The position numbers were made by a program, and so were the translations under genes. Of a stretch of DNA of 64,000 nt, positions 37,701-51,600 are shown in pieces. Source of the stretch: Lingula anatina (taxonomy: Eukaryota; Brachiopoda; Lingulata; Lingulida; Lingulidae). Position 1 is the stretch's first letter; the number at the start of each line of letters is the position of its first letter. The stretch is from assembly GCF_001039355.2 (NCBI RefSeq), contig NW_019775443.1, positions 143,945-207,944 of the forward strand. Reading direction: 5' to 3'. Below the pieces are notes generated by a model. It saw nothing but the letters and a program-made list of their open reading frames with translations. It searched no databases and was not told the DNA's origin.

Positions 37701-40700
37701 CTCATTAACTGCTCATGCCACAACTGAAATCTCTGGTTAAAACATCATGCAAGATTTACCTCTTTTTGAGAATAACTGTAAGGTTAAGATCTGAAAGCAT
37801 GCCCCGCTTCTTCCTGTCTTACAGTCTTAGATTGGAGAGTAACAATGGCCAGCTCACCTACTACTTCCCCAGACATAGAATCCTTGGACTACAAAACTGC
37901 AGATTTTTACATTGATGACTCTATGCCTTCTTCAGCCACAGATGCTTCACCCAATTACAAGCAGGCAATTGAGAAACTGACAGAGGACCTGTCCCACAAA
38001 GAGAAACTACTGCTTGAGAAAACAGCTCTTGCTGAAGAGATGGTCGCTACTGCGGAATCGTACAAGGCTAAGCTTCTGGTTGCTGAGGACAAGTTGGCAA
38101 AACTACATGACATAGCAGACAAGGCAGTTCTGAAGTTGAAATGTGAAGTTTTGACAGTTGATAAGCAAGTCCAGAAAAATCATGAAGATTTTTTGGAGTA
38201 CATGAAAACTGTTTCAGGACAGTTATTCGAGACTGTTCAGAACTTTCACCTCCATCAGCAAACAGAGCATGAAAAAATCCTCGAAAACTTGAAATGTGAG
38301 CATGAAAAAATTGTTCTTGAGTATCAAGAGAAGCTGGAGGTGGAAGTCACTGCAGCACGTGATGTTCAACAAGAAATAGAAACATACAGGACTCAGTACA
38401 ATGCTATATCGGAGAAGTGTGACCAGATGACTATGGACTTCGATCAAAAGATTATTGATTTAGAGAAACAGTATAAAGAGGAAAAGGATAGACTTATAAA
38501 GGATATGATGCTGGAGCATGAGCTTGAGGTTGAAAAAGTTCACTCAGAGATGGAGATTGCTGTTATAACAAAAGAACAAGAAATTGCTGAGATTGAAAGT
38601 GAAATGAGAAAAAAAGAGGAACTGATTGCTCAATTAAAATTGGAAAATGAGAAAATAGCCACAAATATGTCTCAAAAGTTTCAAGCGGAGAAGGAGGAAA
38701 TAGTGAACATTCTAAAGCAGGAGGGTAAAGCAAAGTTGGAGAAGGCTTTGCAGGAGGAGACAGCAGCGCTGGCCCAGAAACATTCAGAGGAATTAGAAAA
38801 GTGTGTCCAGAAACATAAAGAAGAATTGAAAACAGCTCTTGACAAGTGTTCTAAGGATTTAGGTGAGAAACATAGAAAAGAACTAGAAAGCGTAAAAGCT
38901 GATTTAGCTACCCAAAAGGAAACTGAATTAAAAGGAATGAAGTCTGAGCTCAAACAAAAAGAAGAAGAAAACATTGAAACCATTAGGAAGGAATTGAAAG
39001 AAAGACATGAAGAGGAAGTTACTGCTTTAAAAGCTAGATATGAAAGGGACCGAGAAGTACTAATAAACTCAGCAGATTTTATAAGCACAGAAAGGGTGGA
39101 AAATGAATCCCAGACCGATGATGCTCTTAGTTTGGACACTGAGAAATACATGGAAATTGTTGCCCACAAATCTGCTTTACAAAAGGTAGAAGAGGAAAAT
39201 GCCAAAAAAGAGGCTGATGCAGTAAAACAGGTACATGATCCCCTGGTCCTTTTATTAAACATGCAGTATATATGTATGGAAGTTGGGAGCTATCATTTGT
39301 GTAAATTTCCAAGATGGTCTGTTAAATTTTCCATTTTCCACAATGGTATTTTCCATTGTATCTCAAATAAAAATGTTTTTTATACTGGAATTAAATTCAT
39401 GTCATTTACCATTGAATTCATAGTGAAATTAGTTCTTTATACTGGAATGAAATTTATTCTTTTTCGCCTTTGTATTAGTGATGAAGTGGGTTTTTTATGC
39501 TGGAATTGAAGACCTTTTTACAGTAGTGACAGGTTCTTAGATAAATATAATCGGGCATTCTTTTGAAATGACATACATTTTTCAATTTCGTACTCTAATT
39601 TTAGGCAGTTGATGCTCTCAAAACAACTCACCAAGAAGAAATAAGTCAGCTTGTACAGACATTTGAGAAAAATAGACAAGACAGCTTAGCTTCCTTAGCT
39701 AAAGAAAACCAGGTTTGTATAATTAGCTTTCCTGTTGGTATTGAACATTCTGTTGCTGAGTTGATGACAAACAATGTGTGTGTAGTATGGGCATGCAAGT
39801 GTGCTTGTAAGCACGCCTGTCATTCTTGACTGACATGTAGCAGATTTGGTTTTAACTTCCAAGAACTAAATATAACAAACATAGTTCAAAAATGCAGTCC
39901 TTCAATTAAATAATATCCTCTTACCTACCATTATTATGCATATTTCAGTTCTGATGTTGCTGGCTTTGCCTGGAAAATATTCCAAAATTTTCAATGCAGA
40001 AATGTGTTTTTACTGACAATTTATCTGCTAAGCTGGAGAGTCCCATACTTGGCAGTGCTTCAGATTGTGATTTTTTGGGATTCAGTCATTCTTTTTGTGA
40101 GCTTAAACCCTCCAAACTAGTATATTCCTTCTATAAATAGTCTCATATTTCACAGTTTCACATTTTATCTTGAAATTAAAGTTATAAGAAAGAAATTGAT
40201 ATGGAATAGACTAAGATTTAGAATTTTGGAATGTTGTCAGTGTCTGTGTTTGAACAATCATTCATTTTGAACATCTGAAACGAGATACTCTAGTCATATT
40301 TTCCTTTCTGGAAGGCTTGGAAGAAAAATAAATATTTTTTCTCAATCTAAATCTCCTTCAAAATCTTAGTTTTCCTCATACACTTTTTTTTCTGAAAATA
40401 TTTGATTAAGATAAGTGTGGGCATCTTTTAAGCATACACTTTCAAGAATGCCCTATTACATGTACTGACTATAATACTTGCTTTCATTCTCAAACATAAT
40501 TTATGTTTACTACCCCTATCCTCATTTTCATAACATTTTCTTTCAAGTACCATAGGTGTGGTTATGGTAGGACACCTGTTGACAAAAGACAGCCAAGTAC
40601 AAGCGTGCTAAGTTGAAAACTAACATTTACTTTTGGGGTTATGTAAGAATGTACATGTGTTTTATGTTTATATTTTTACTTTAACTGTTTAAAAAAGCTT

Positions 40701-43700
40701 CTGTCACAGTTTGCCAGATTTGCCTATCAGTATGCCTGATAGTGATATTGTTTTTTTTTTCAGGTATCTTTTAATGAAGCTGTTAGCAAAGTTATAGAAG
40801 AAAAAGACAAATTAATTGAAGAACTTAGGAAAAAATATGCCTCTGTACAAGCTGAACAAGAAAAAGAACAAGGTAAGATAGGAAGGAAGTATACAGATTT
40901 TTTAAAAGACCCCTTTTTTTAAAAAATTGTGCTTGACTTTATAAATACTCCCAAATTGCACATAATCTCCTGAGGGTACAGGCTTGCAGGTTTGCCTTCT
41001 ATAAATATATATCTATTGACTAAAGCTGCATGGTACCCACACCTATGTATTATTTACATATACCTGCTTTGAATGATTTCAGCCACCATCCAGCGTCTGA
41101 TGTCAGATAAGTGTAATCTTGAAGAGGAGAAGGACAAGGCATTGATACAGGCTCTGCAGCGGGAAAAAGATGCAAGGTAGGCCGCAAAACGCACTCAGAG
41201 ATCATAGACAATCTGAAACATAGGATGCAGGGACTATTTATATCTGTGTGTGTGTGCTTATTTTTTCAGAGCACACAGTAAGAGGTTGGAAGAGGAGCTT
41301 GGTGCCCTCCAGCTACAGCCATATGGAGCTATGGGACAGTCAGCTATGGGGGCATCTGTGGTCCCCATTAGGTCAGTACTGCGTGGCACTGTTAATTTAA
41401 ACAACCATAAAAACACTGATTTTCATAGATGGACATAAAATATACAGCAATGTGTAGCACTGAATTGGAGAAAGCTCTTACATTTGTACTTTGAAGTAAA
41501 AAGAATACATTTCCATTTTCCATTGAAAAACAAAGGCTTTTCATCTGAAGGAGAAAAAATAATCAATTTAAAAAACAAACAAAAAATACTGTAATATCAA
41601 GTTCTGAATCTGAAATTTTGACTTGAAAGAGAAAAATACTCATATTTTTTTAAAGATGAAGAGAGGAGTACCAATGTTAAGCTTTGAATCTGAAAAAATT
41701 GGTGAAGATATGATTGTGGCTGCTAAAGGCCCTGCTCTAAACAGATTGTTTATGTACACTGGCTGCCTGCATTACTGATTTGCTTGTGTAAACCAAGGGG
41801 ACCATTTAGGAATAAAGGGTTTGAAGGGGAGGCATTAGATGAATCAAAAAGTATTTGATGCAGCATTTAATTACAAATAGGGCACTACAACAGTTGATTC
41901 ACGAGCAAACAAAATACCTTATTTTTATACTACCCAGCTAATATTATAATAGTGTTATTCATTTAAAGGGATAATAACTCTTTGTTTTGGCCAAAAAAAT
42001 GAATTTTCCTGGAGTAAACAACAATTTTCCCATACTTACCAATGGTTAATAAATCATTTTTACATTCAAAGTTAGTCCCTGTTTTTTTTCTAAAAAGTTT
42101 TTTTTATTGTTATAACCTCTTAAGAGATTATAACAGAGTGTATCCATCAATGGAGGTCACATGGTCTAAAGACAAGCTCAGATGTCAGAATAATACCTAT
42201 AACTGCTGTTTTTGTGGTACAATGGGATATATATTATTATTCTATGAGTTGTTCACAATGTTTTATTGTGAAATATAGATCTCATATGAAAAGTTATTAT
42301 CCCTTTAATGTTGACCACTGTACAGTCAAATATGTTGCACTTCAGTAAAAAGGCGAAGTCAATCTACTAAGACCCCATTTCCAGATATTTGATCGATCTA
42401 CTTTAGAATTACCTAACTCCCTGGGGGTTCACGCTAAATAGCTGTCAGCCGAGCGGACATGAAAGTTAATTACCCCCTTACAGCTTGTAGTAGGCGGGAC
42501 GGACATTTAAGCCGGATTATCTGACAGTAATCTAGTGAGACTCCCCACGGGGATAGATCGATCTAAAAGCTCTGGGAATACAGCCTAAGTGTTTGCGAAC
42601 CACACACTATTACAACACTCTACTCTGAAGATCCAAATAATTGTATTGTCTGAATCATTGTACTGTGTGGAAAAATCTTCAAAAATTAGTGATTGTACCA
42701 TGTGGAAAAATGTTTGAAAATTAATTATTGTACTGTGCAAAGTAATTGTACAGCATGGAAAAGGTTGGCAGTTTCCATGTTTATTGTGAAAAAAAAGCCA
42801 TTGGTTTGAAAGAATTTTTTTTATTTTTCAAAATATTTGTATTCTGTTTTTTAACCTGAAAATAATTAAGCAGTGATCTAAGCTTGGAGAAGTGCATTAC
42901 GTAAAATCTAGCAAGCAACTACATAACATTACTCAAATGAGATGGCATGTCTATCGATGAATTTATGCATTAATTATATGTGATTATTACACTGCTGCAG
43001 GGCTCAACACTCATTTTTCAGGTCACCTGTCCAGTCAGGCTTATTGCTCACAAGTTTCATCTGTCCCCAGCTAATTTCCACTTGCACCCCCCCCCCCTCC
43101 CCCACCACGCACACACACACACAAAAAAAAATTTTTTTTCAGCTGGTTCATTTAGATGGATATAGTAATGGACAGGGTTACATCCTGACTGTGCCATTGT
43201 GTAATTCCCACATTGAAAACGATTTTGTCCCTCCTTTTGAGACATGTAGCACCACTTAAGGTACAATATTACAACAATGTTCATTAAAATTAAGTGCAGA
43301 GCACGTCTTAATAACAGAAATGAATATTTCTCTTTTTCAATTATTGATTACTCAACATCTGACTGAAGCCATATTTGTGTACCCAGCACGTGTAGTTAGG
43401 GGTTCTATAACGTCCGTGAGCGGCCGGTCATGACCAGTTTGAGCAGTCCGTTTTCAGTGTTTTGACCAATACATGGTTTTTCTTGTTTTTTCTTTGACCC
43501 TGTTGTTAGTGGTAACTTGTAAGTTTCTTTCTTTACATCAAACCGTTGCTAATCTTCAGATGTGACTACAATGACTTTCATGTATCAATGTGTGACCTAC
43601 TTTCTTCTTTCAGTAGCCAGCACTGAAGCCAGGGTTCCCTGGTATTTAAAATGCACCCGTCATCGGACTTGACTTACTCTTTGTAATCAAAAAATGAAAT

Positions 43701-45545
43701 AATTATATGCTTGTCAAAAAATTTGGTATGTGAGCTGCTACATAATTGTACAGTGTGGAATTTTTTTGAAAAATTAATAATCATGAAAGATGTGTACCAT
43801 ATGGAAAAAATCTTGAAAAAAAATTAATTGTATAGGTACGATTACTTGGAATGTCAGAGAAGGTATTTGGCTTGTATACCTCTCTCTTTGTGAATTACAA
43901 TAGTCTCACATGACAGTTAGCGGACCCCTGTTTATTTACACTTTGTGAGACACATTTAACTAAGTTACGTACAATGTCACTTTATTTTTGGATCAATAAA
44001 AACGAATGCATGTCTTTTTGTTCATCCAATTCAATAAAAAAAAAAACATTGTTCAGCATAGTCAAATAAACACCTGCCTTTGAAATATTTTGTATACACC
44101 TGTTATGTCAACCAATATAAACATTTTTTTAACAAAAAAATGGCTCTGTCACATTTTCAATAGCTCTGTCACTTTTTTGATAAGCTTCTGGTTTTTATAT
44201 TACTACTGGCATGCAGTCAACCTGTCTAAAATTAGGTTTGGCACCAGCTTACAAAAACACTGAAACTGTAGTAATGTTCTCACGACTAGCCAATTCATAA
44301 TGTTGCCATTGGCTTAAATGTAGGGATGCCGTGGTTTGGTAGCTATTATACCATGCCATAGAACTGTGTGTCTACAGTAGAAAATGGTATCATACAATGA
44401 ACCTTTTAACTGCTTCACATCATTAACCCATCCTTGCATATTATGATGGCATGTCTAAGTTGAACTTGGCTGATTTGCTAGGTGAATCAGTGCATTTAAA
44501 CTGGTGTGACTACCATAATATGCTCAGATAAGATCTATAAACATTGCCAACACTATATGTTCTAAGGTGGTGTCTTTTGATACATTTGGTGTTAATTTCA
44601 AGTCTTAAACAACCTAAAGCCTCTTGTCCTGCTCTTGAAGGAAATTGTCTTTGTTTAGTTTTTTTTTTTTTTTNNNNNNNNNNNNNNNNNNNNNNNNNNN
44701 NNNNNNNNNNNNNNNNNNNNNNNNNNNNNNNNNNNNNNNNNNNTTTTTTTTTTTTTTTTTGGGGGGGGGGGTTCTTTGATCTCTTTTCAAAACTTAAGTT
44801 GGTTACCACTGTTGGATTTTACTCTGATTTGTCAGAGATGTGTCAGAGTCAGAGCTCATAACCTATGCCAAGTTAAGCCTTGGATTGAATTTATGACAGA
44901 TAGATAATCATATATGTGGGCTTTTCTTTTGTCATGCTACCTTGGATGACTGAGAATGCCTGATATTAATGCCACATAAAGTTCATTTTTTTGTAACTCA
45001 AAGTACACCAGAAATAACTCACTAGCAATATGAAAATGACAGATGATAAATCATATTTATTATATAACCTCAGACTTAAAAAAAAAAAAAACTTCTCAGA
45101 CAATCCCATAATGATAACTGTAGTTGGAACCTAGGATTATATTTGTGATAAGGGAGGTCATGTGGACATTTCCAGACCTGTGAACATACTACTGCAGCAT
45201 TTGCCTAATTCTGGGGGTCTAATAAGAAATTAATATGGACATTGTTTTGCAGCGGTAGTTTTATTGAGAACTGATATGTTTTTAAGGTTATATATGAAAT
45301 GTTAATTTTGATACAGTGGTTTAAGACTGTATGTGACCATAAGTAACAAGGATGGTGTTTAATTACTTGGATAATGATCAATAAAGCAGTTTTTCTTCTA
45401 TTGTTAATTTTTAAGGAAAAATAAAAACATGCATAATATGAGTATATAATAAATTTTGTCTTTGTCATTCATTAACATTGCTGATGGTGCATACTTCAGG
45501 AACGGCCTAATCGTTCATTTTTCATTCATTCATTATTTTATATAT

Positions 45546-45604
<59 letters not shown>

Positions 45605-48600
45605 TGTTTATCTATTTGCAGTGAGAGTGACTCCTCCATGCATGTCTCTAGGGTACAGGATTTGCAAACTGTAAGTGATAATTTTTGTTGTCCTAACTGC
45701 CATGTTGCCTTGGTGTAGTTGTTAGATAAAAGTCCAGTAATATGTTTGTAAGGTTTAGGCTATTGAAATACTTGGAAATGCTAAGTATGGTTAATGAAAA
45801 GTTGTAAATGGAGAGCAGGTTTATATTTGACATACCAGTAACAGAGTAAGTGAAAACAGCTTGTATTTTTTTTCTTTTAGCTGTATATGTAATAGTTACA
45901 AATATCCATGAAGGTGTTATTTTAGCTTTTCATTTTCAAGATAACGTTTGTGAATTATTATTTATTCAGTCTCTGAAGAACAAAGATGATGAGATATCAA
46001 AGTTGAAACAAAGATTGGTAAGTTGATATACATATTATGTCATATCTGTGAAAATATTGTATAAAGAATTAAATGTGAGATGTAATTACAAAGGTGGAAG
46101 ATAAGTGAGTATTTAGATGATTGTTTATGACTATATACACTAAACAGTCATTTAAATAATTGCATTGTATTGAGTGTAATTCTCGTTGTTTACAATCAGA
46201 ACCAAGGAACATAAGTTCAGCAGATGATTTAAAAAAAGAACTAAAAACTAATTTTTTGATAAGTTCTATGATTGACCATTTTATACTTTACAAAACGGTA
46301 TAATTGGATATTTTTCTTTTTATTTTTAATGCAGAACATTATAATTGGACATTTCTCTCTTTACTCTTAGTACCATTATTTTTCAATCTAAATTAATACT
46401 TTTAACTTCATAATTTAATTGTATTTGTATTGTATTTGTAAAGTCTACAGAATGTATTTTTATGGATTTAAGATTCTAAATAAATATATTATTATTATTA
46501 TTGAAGATGGAGCTTTCCATGACGGGTAGTGCCCGGGGGACAGTCCAACAGGACAAGGTGGCAATCACCAGGTAGGTTTGCATTTAAAACCAGTAATACC
46601 AATCTACAGTAACACGTGCGCATACAGACTGACTGACTGACTGACTGTATGACCTAAATATGCCATTATTGGCAGTGTCTTACCTGCAATAATAAAAAAA
46701 AAAACATTAAATTCACACATTATGCACAGAGATGGTAAAACAGATGGCAATAAATTTCATGTAACTATAATTGATCTAGAAGGAATATGTGAATACAGCA
46801 TTTTAAGAGAACAAAAGATTGAAATTGGCATTGGGCTTAAAGGGAAAAGATCTGGAAACCCAATCAAAATATTTTAATGGAGTATTTCTCACCCTTTATG
46901 TGCAACCTGGATGTGTATGCTGTTTGGTTTGTTAGATATAGTAGTAAATTTGGTCCAGGTTGTTTATACTTTCTCAACATCAGAGCGGGTATTTTGAATA
47001 GAAAGACAAAATCATACATAGCCTAGCCTGATCACTAAATTTTCAAATAAATGTTTCATCAAACACAAATTTTAAGATAATAATCTACCAAATTAATACT
47101 GAAGAATTGGGTAAGAGACATGTGCACAGAGGGGGAAAAATGGGCAGCTTATGAAACATCTGCCACACTAGAACTTAAGACCATGGCATTGTAGCATTGG
47201 AGCTCCTACTTCAACCTTGATTACTTTGTGTATTTCGCTCCCATTTTTTAGTTTGTGATCAGTTAATTTTTATTTGTGCAGATGGCATATAAAATCTGAG
47301 ATAAGGTTCAATTCATTTTAAAGCAATTACCATTAGCGTTCTTCTTCTTGTTTACTACGGCTCTGAAAGAAATAGGAAAGCTCCATTTTTCAAGTGTCCT
47401 ATACAGACATCACCCCTGCTCATCTTGAAGACTGTGGCAATTGTGGCATAAACATTTCAAGTGCTACTGTTCTTTATAATCAACCTTGACTAATTATTGC
47501 ATCAGCATATTCTACCCCCACTTTAGAGTGCAGATGGTACATAACAAATCAGTCGTTCAGTTTATTTTAAGTCTTGAATTGTTGAATCAATAAAAGGTCT
47601 AAATACAGAATATGGTATTGCTTATCATCAGCTTTCATATTTCCTACTATAATTATGAGAAAATAAGAAAGCTTCAGAAGTGAGCTCAGCTATGACAGAG
47701 AAAAATTGTCATGATTAACGTATCATTTTGCCCAGAATTGTTGTTGTTACCACACATGACAATAACTCCAGGTCAATTCCCCTCCAGTCAATTGCCCTTC
47801 AAACCAAATCTTCTGCAGAAACCATCAGTTTTCTTTCTCAGGTATGCTATAACTTTGAAAGAAATAAGAAAGCTCCATTACTAATTTCATCTGTTTAGAG
47901 AAAAATTGTCATGAATAGCTTTGGTGTAGGTGAGACTGTTACCACACCCGACAACAGTTCATTTGCCTTCTATACAAAACCTCATGGACTGCCCCACCAT
48001 CACCCTTACAGATTTTGTGAAATTTCAAACAGGTGGTGATCTGTGAGGGGTAGACAGTACTGTCTGATGTTATCTTAAACAAAGACACTAGCAACATTGA
48101 AGGTGTCAGTTAGGTATAATATGTGCATTCAGAACAACTTGATCTGCAGACTAAGGGGCCATTCAGAATAGATGATCCCAGTACTAACTGATCCCCTGAC
48201 CAAATATGGCCGACCCCGCTTCAAAAGCAATGCTGCTTATTCCTTGATGGTCTCCCCACCTCCACATGCTGCAGGGGTCTAGCAATTAAACCTCGGATCC
48301 GAGATTTAATTTAACAGTTTAATGGCTCTGAACAGACTACAAAACACTTAAGTGCTAAAGGGATCCCGATATGTTCTTTTGCCTTTGCAATTTCATTTTT
48401 GTTTGATTTTTTACATTTTTTTTCAATAAATGGTGTATGAAATCAAATGTTTTGTACTTGGCAATTCATTAAGTCCTTTTTTATCATGTAATAGATTGAT
48501 AATATACAAAGGTATTTTTTGTTTTCAAGTATTAAAACTATATCATTGTAATCAAAGTATATTTTATTCAATATCGGTGCAACTTTGACAATATGAAATC

Positions 48601-51600
48601 AAAACATTGGATGCATTCAAACCAAAATTAGATTTTACAAAGAAGACTAATGACACTAATCAGTGCATCCCATCCGGGGAGTGGTACAGGGGACCTGCAG
48701 TCTCAACTGACACCCAATTAGCTTGACAACCACTTAGCTCCACCCCTTGGTTATCAAGGGGGTGGAGCATAGTGTTCAATTTCCTTACAGTTGCAAATGA
48801 AATAGAAAATAAAATGTTTCGCTTCAGAAACTTACAGATTTAATTTAAGTGATATTTAGACTGTATATTAAGGTTTTAGACAAGGTATAAAAAAAACGAT
48901 TTTGTCAGTTTAGAAGACCAGAAACCCAGCCCCCCCCCCCCCCAAGTTTATTTACACCTGGTCAGTTTTAGAGTTTAAGAATAAAATCTCAAGTTTATTT
49001 AGCAAAAAAAAGTTTGTTGTGAACAAAACCAAGGTGTGGAAAAGTTTGGATTGGAAGCCTGTGAAATAAAAGAATTATATATGATAATATACTTTGTTCA
49101 GAATCTTCTCTAAACCTTTTCCAGAATAACACCTCTTAGCACATCTTCCAAGCAGGCATTTGAAAATGGATACATTCCTATTATGCTTTTTAGCTGGTGA
49201 AATGAAAACAATATATCATGTTTCAAAAAACCCAGCTGACAGTGACACTGCCGGAGTGATCTTAGCCTGTTCTGCCCCTCCCTACTTGTTTCTTTCTTTT
49301 TAGAGAGACGAATACATTTTTCCAGATGTCTAGTTCTATTAGACTGCGGCAACTTGAAATAACTTAAAATCCTGAGGGCAATGATCCAATATGCAATTAC
49401 AATATAGGGCTCTTTGGACAGGTTTTTATGTATATATGGGCGTTGTGTGCATGTGTGTGTATTCGCTAACTTTTTTCATTATAGTTTAAAGACAGGTTGA
49501 CTGAATAATCAGTTTAAAGTTCACCTGTTTGACTCTCATGGGCCACTGCTAAATACAGACCCTGGTTACTGCTACTGCTCATTAGACACTTCAAAGCTCC
49601 ACACATCATTCTTATAATTGCAGTTAATCACATAACTAGTGCCCCTACATCATCTTGGTTTTGAGATTGTCCATTGCTTTTTCATAAGTTTGGTAGCAAA
49701 TTTTTGACTTAACAAAAAATTGTTTATATCTTAGACTGCAGAAAGATTTTGGAACTTGGGTTTGGTTGTAAACAGTTTGGTGATTTCAGAAAGCCTCCGT
49801 TGCATGCTTACAGTGTTCAAGTTTCTAGTCTGAACTGTACAAATTCAGACATGGATATAAGAATCAGTTTTTTTCCCTGTCTATTAATCTTTCTGCTATC
49901 TTTTTATCAATTTTGTGAGAAAAATCTTTTCAATCGTAAGCCTGGATATTGATTAATAGAATTTTACATGTACATACTAATTCATCTATATATGTTTGGA
50001 TCACATGTGACTGTCCATGCCATGTGACACAATGGCCATATGAATTTTTTCCTAGAAATGCAGGTCCGTAAAGATACCGAATTTTAATATCCCATTAAAT
50101 TTGTAACATTAAACTTTTATGTTTGATATCTATTTCCATTCCAGCCTTGATGTTAAGTATTGAAAAAAAATTATATGTATACATTTTGCACCATTGTCCA
50201 GTCATCTAGCTCCTCTTATGGTTCTCAGCCTAATTTATTGAAAGCTTACGTGTATGAAGACCAAAACATATATGATTATGCATTTGGATATTTATCTGCA
50301 CTTTCAGAATATGACCAAAGGCGTCTGTTGTTTGGTCTGTCCATCCATGTGACAAACACACAAATATGATTACATTAGGAATGTGTAACTAGGGCAAACT
50401 TATTTCAGAAAACAAGCTCTGCATGGATGAATTGGCAATTGATTCCCCCTCACCTACTTGTCAAAGGTCATGAAGTTTATCATAAGAAAACTTCTAAACT
50501 TGAAAACTCAAAGAGTTGAGATGGTTAAGGGGAATAGTAGTTCAAGTTTAAGGGGGGATTTCAGGGCTAAATATGGAAGAAATCTGGATTTTTTAAAACA
50601 AGTTTCCGGAAGTTATTTCACATTTATGTTCTGTTGCTTTGTAAGCTGAGCTTAAAAAAAAAACTTAAAAAGAGTACCTTAGAAAAAATCCGAAAAAAAA
50701 AAAAACATTACACAAAAGATAGAGGTTCGGTTACTGTGGCAGCTTTGCATTTCACATTCTCATTACTCCAGTTGAATCTCAAGTTGGAATATTGTTAATT
50801 GTCTGGTATCTTTTTCTAGTAATGTTCAGGTACCGTGATTGGGGTTTACTTTGTTGCCCAGTCACCAAGATCACTACAGGTCATGTGGCTGACATTTCAC
50901 GCTTGTAATTTAATCAACCGTGCTATGACTTAAAGTATGTTCCCTTGGGTCATGTTTATGATTTATTGCTTCCAGAATACTCGGAGGATAATGATGAAAT
51001 ATGGTATTCTTGTACTTCTTACTTTAAAGAGATATTTTAAAATGAAAATCAGTAGAGTTTTGTGGTTAAATTATTAAATACTTGGCCTGGGTTTTTGTCT
51101 CAAATGAATTTAAGATATATTTGAATAACAGTTCAAACATTGAACAATTTCAAAATAATAAAAATTATCTAAGATGAAAACAAGGACGTTGTACTGGGAA
51201 TGTTGATGTACCTGAAAAAATAAGTTACAAAATATTTCATTGAATGTATGTCAGTTTACCAGATGCACATGCATTTTTAGCTGAAACAGAATGGATGGTA
51301 AGAAGTCCTTGTGATGCCATGTCCAGAAAGTTTTTAAAGGTTGGGGGAAATGAAAGTGAAAGTGAATAAGATTGACTCCAGCAAAATTTGTCTCAATGTG
51401 TCTTATGGTAGAATCAATTAAAATGAGCTATGTGTGTAGGTTATTCCTTACCAACATTCCTGTTCTTGAAAATGTCACCAAATAAGATCACTTAACATCA
51501 TCATGAAGGCTACAACTCATATATTGATATCCTATGACAATTTAATATGGTAAACTTTTGATTTAATCCATCATATCAATCATGTTTTGATAAGGTTTTG

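Noticed and set aside
39231-39509. Extension of the RB1CC1 coiled-coil frame past 39230
   Set aside because: The composition changes to Phe/Ile/Tyr-rich AT sequence and a GT donor at 39231 joins in phase to the conserved-looking exon at 39605.
44510-44861. Open frames on both strands across the N gap
   Set aside because: They exist only because Ns and homopolymers contain no stops.
45456-45674. 72-codon frame with repeated LFIY
   Set aside because: A translation of the (TTTA)n microsatellite; only the 49-bp RB1CC1 exon at its end is real.
48170-48360. Possible MITE with GGCCATTCAG and GGCTCTGAACAG ends and a CTCGGATCCGAG palindrome
   Set aside because: The ends do not pair well enough and no target duplication was found.
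50160-50369. Frame with SSSSYGSQPNLLKAYVYEDQ as an extra RB1CC1 exon
   Set aside because: An acceptor exists at 50201, but the phase required by the exon ending at 46571 gives a stop, while direct joining to 56677 is in frame.
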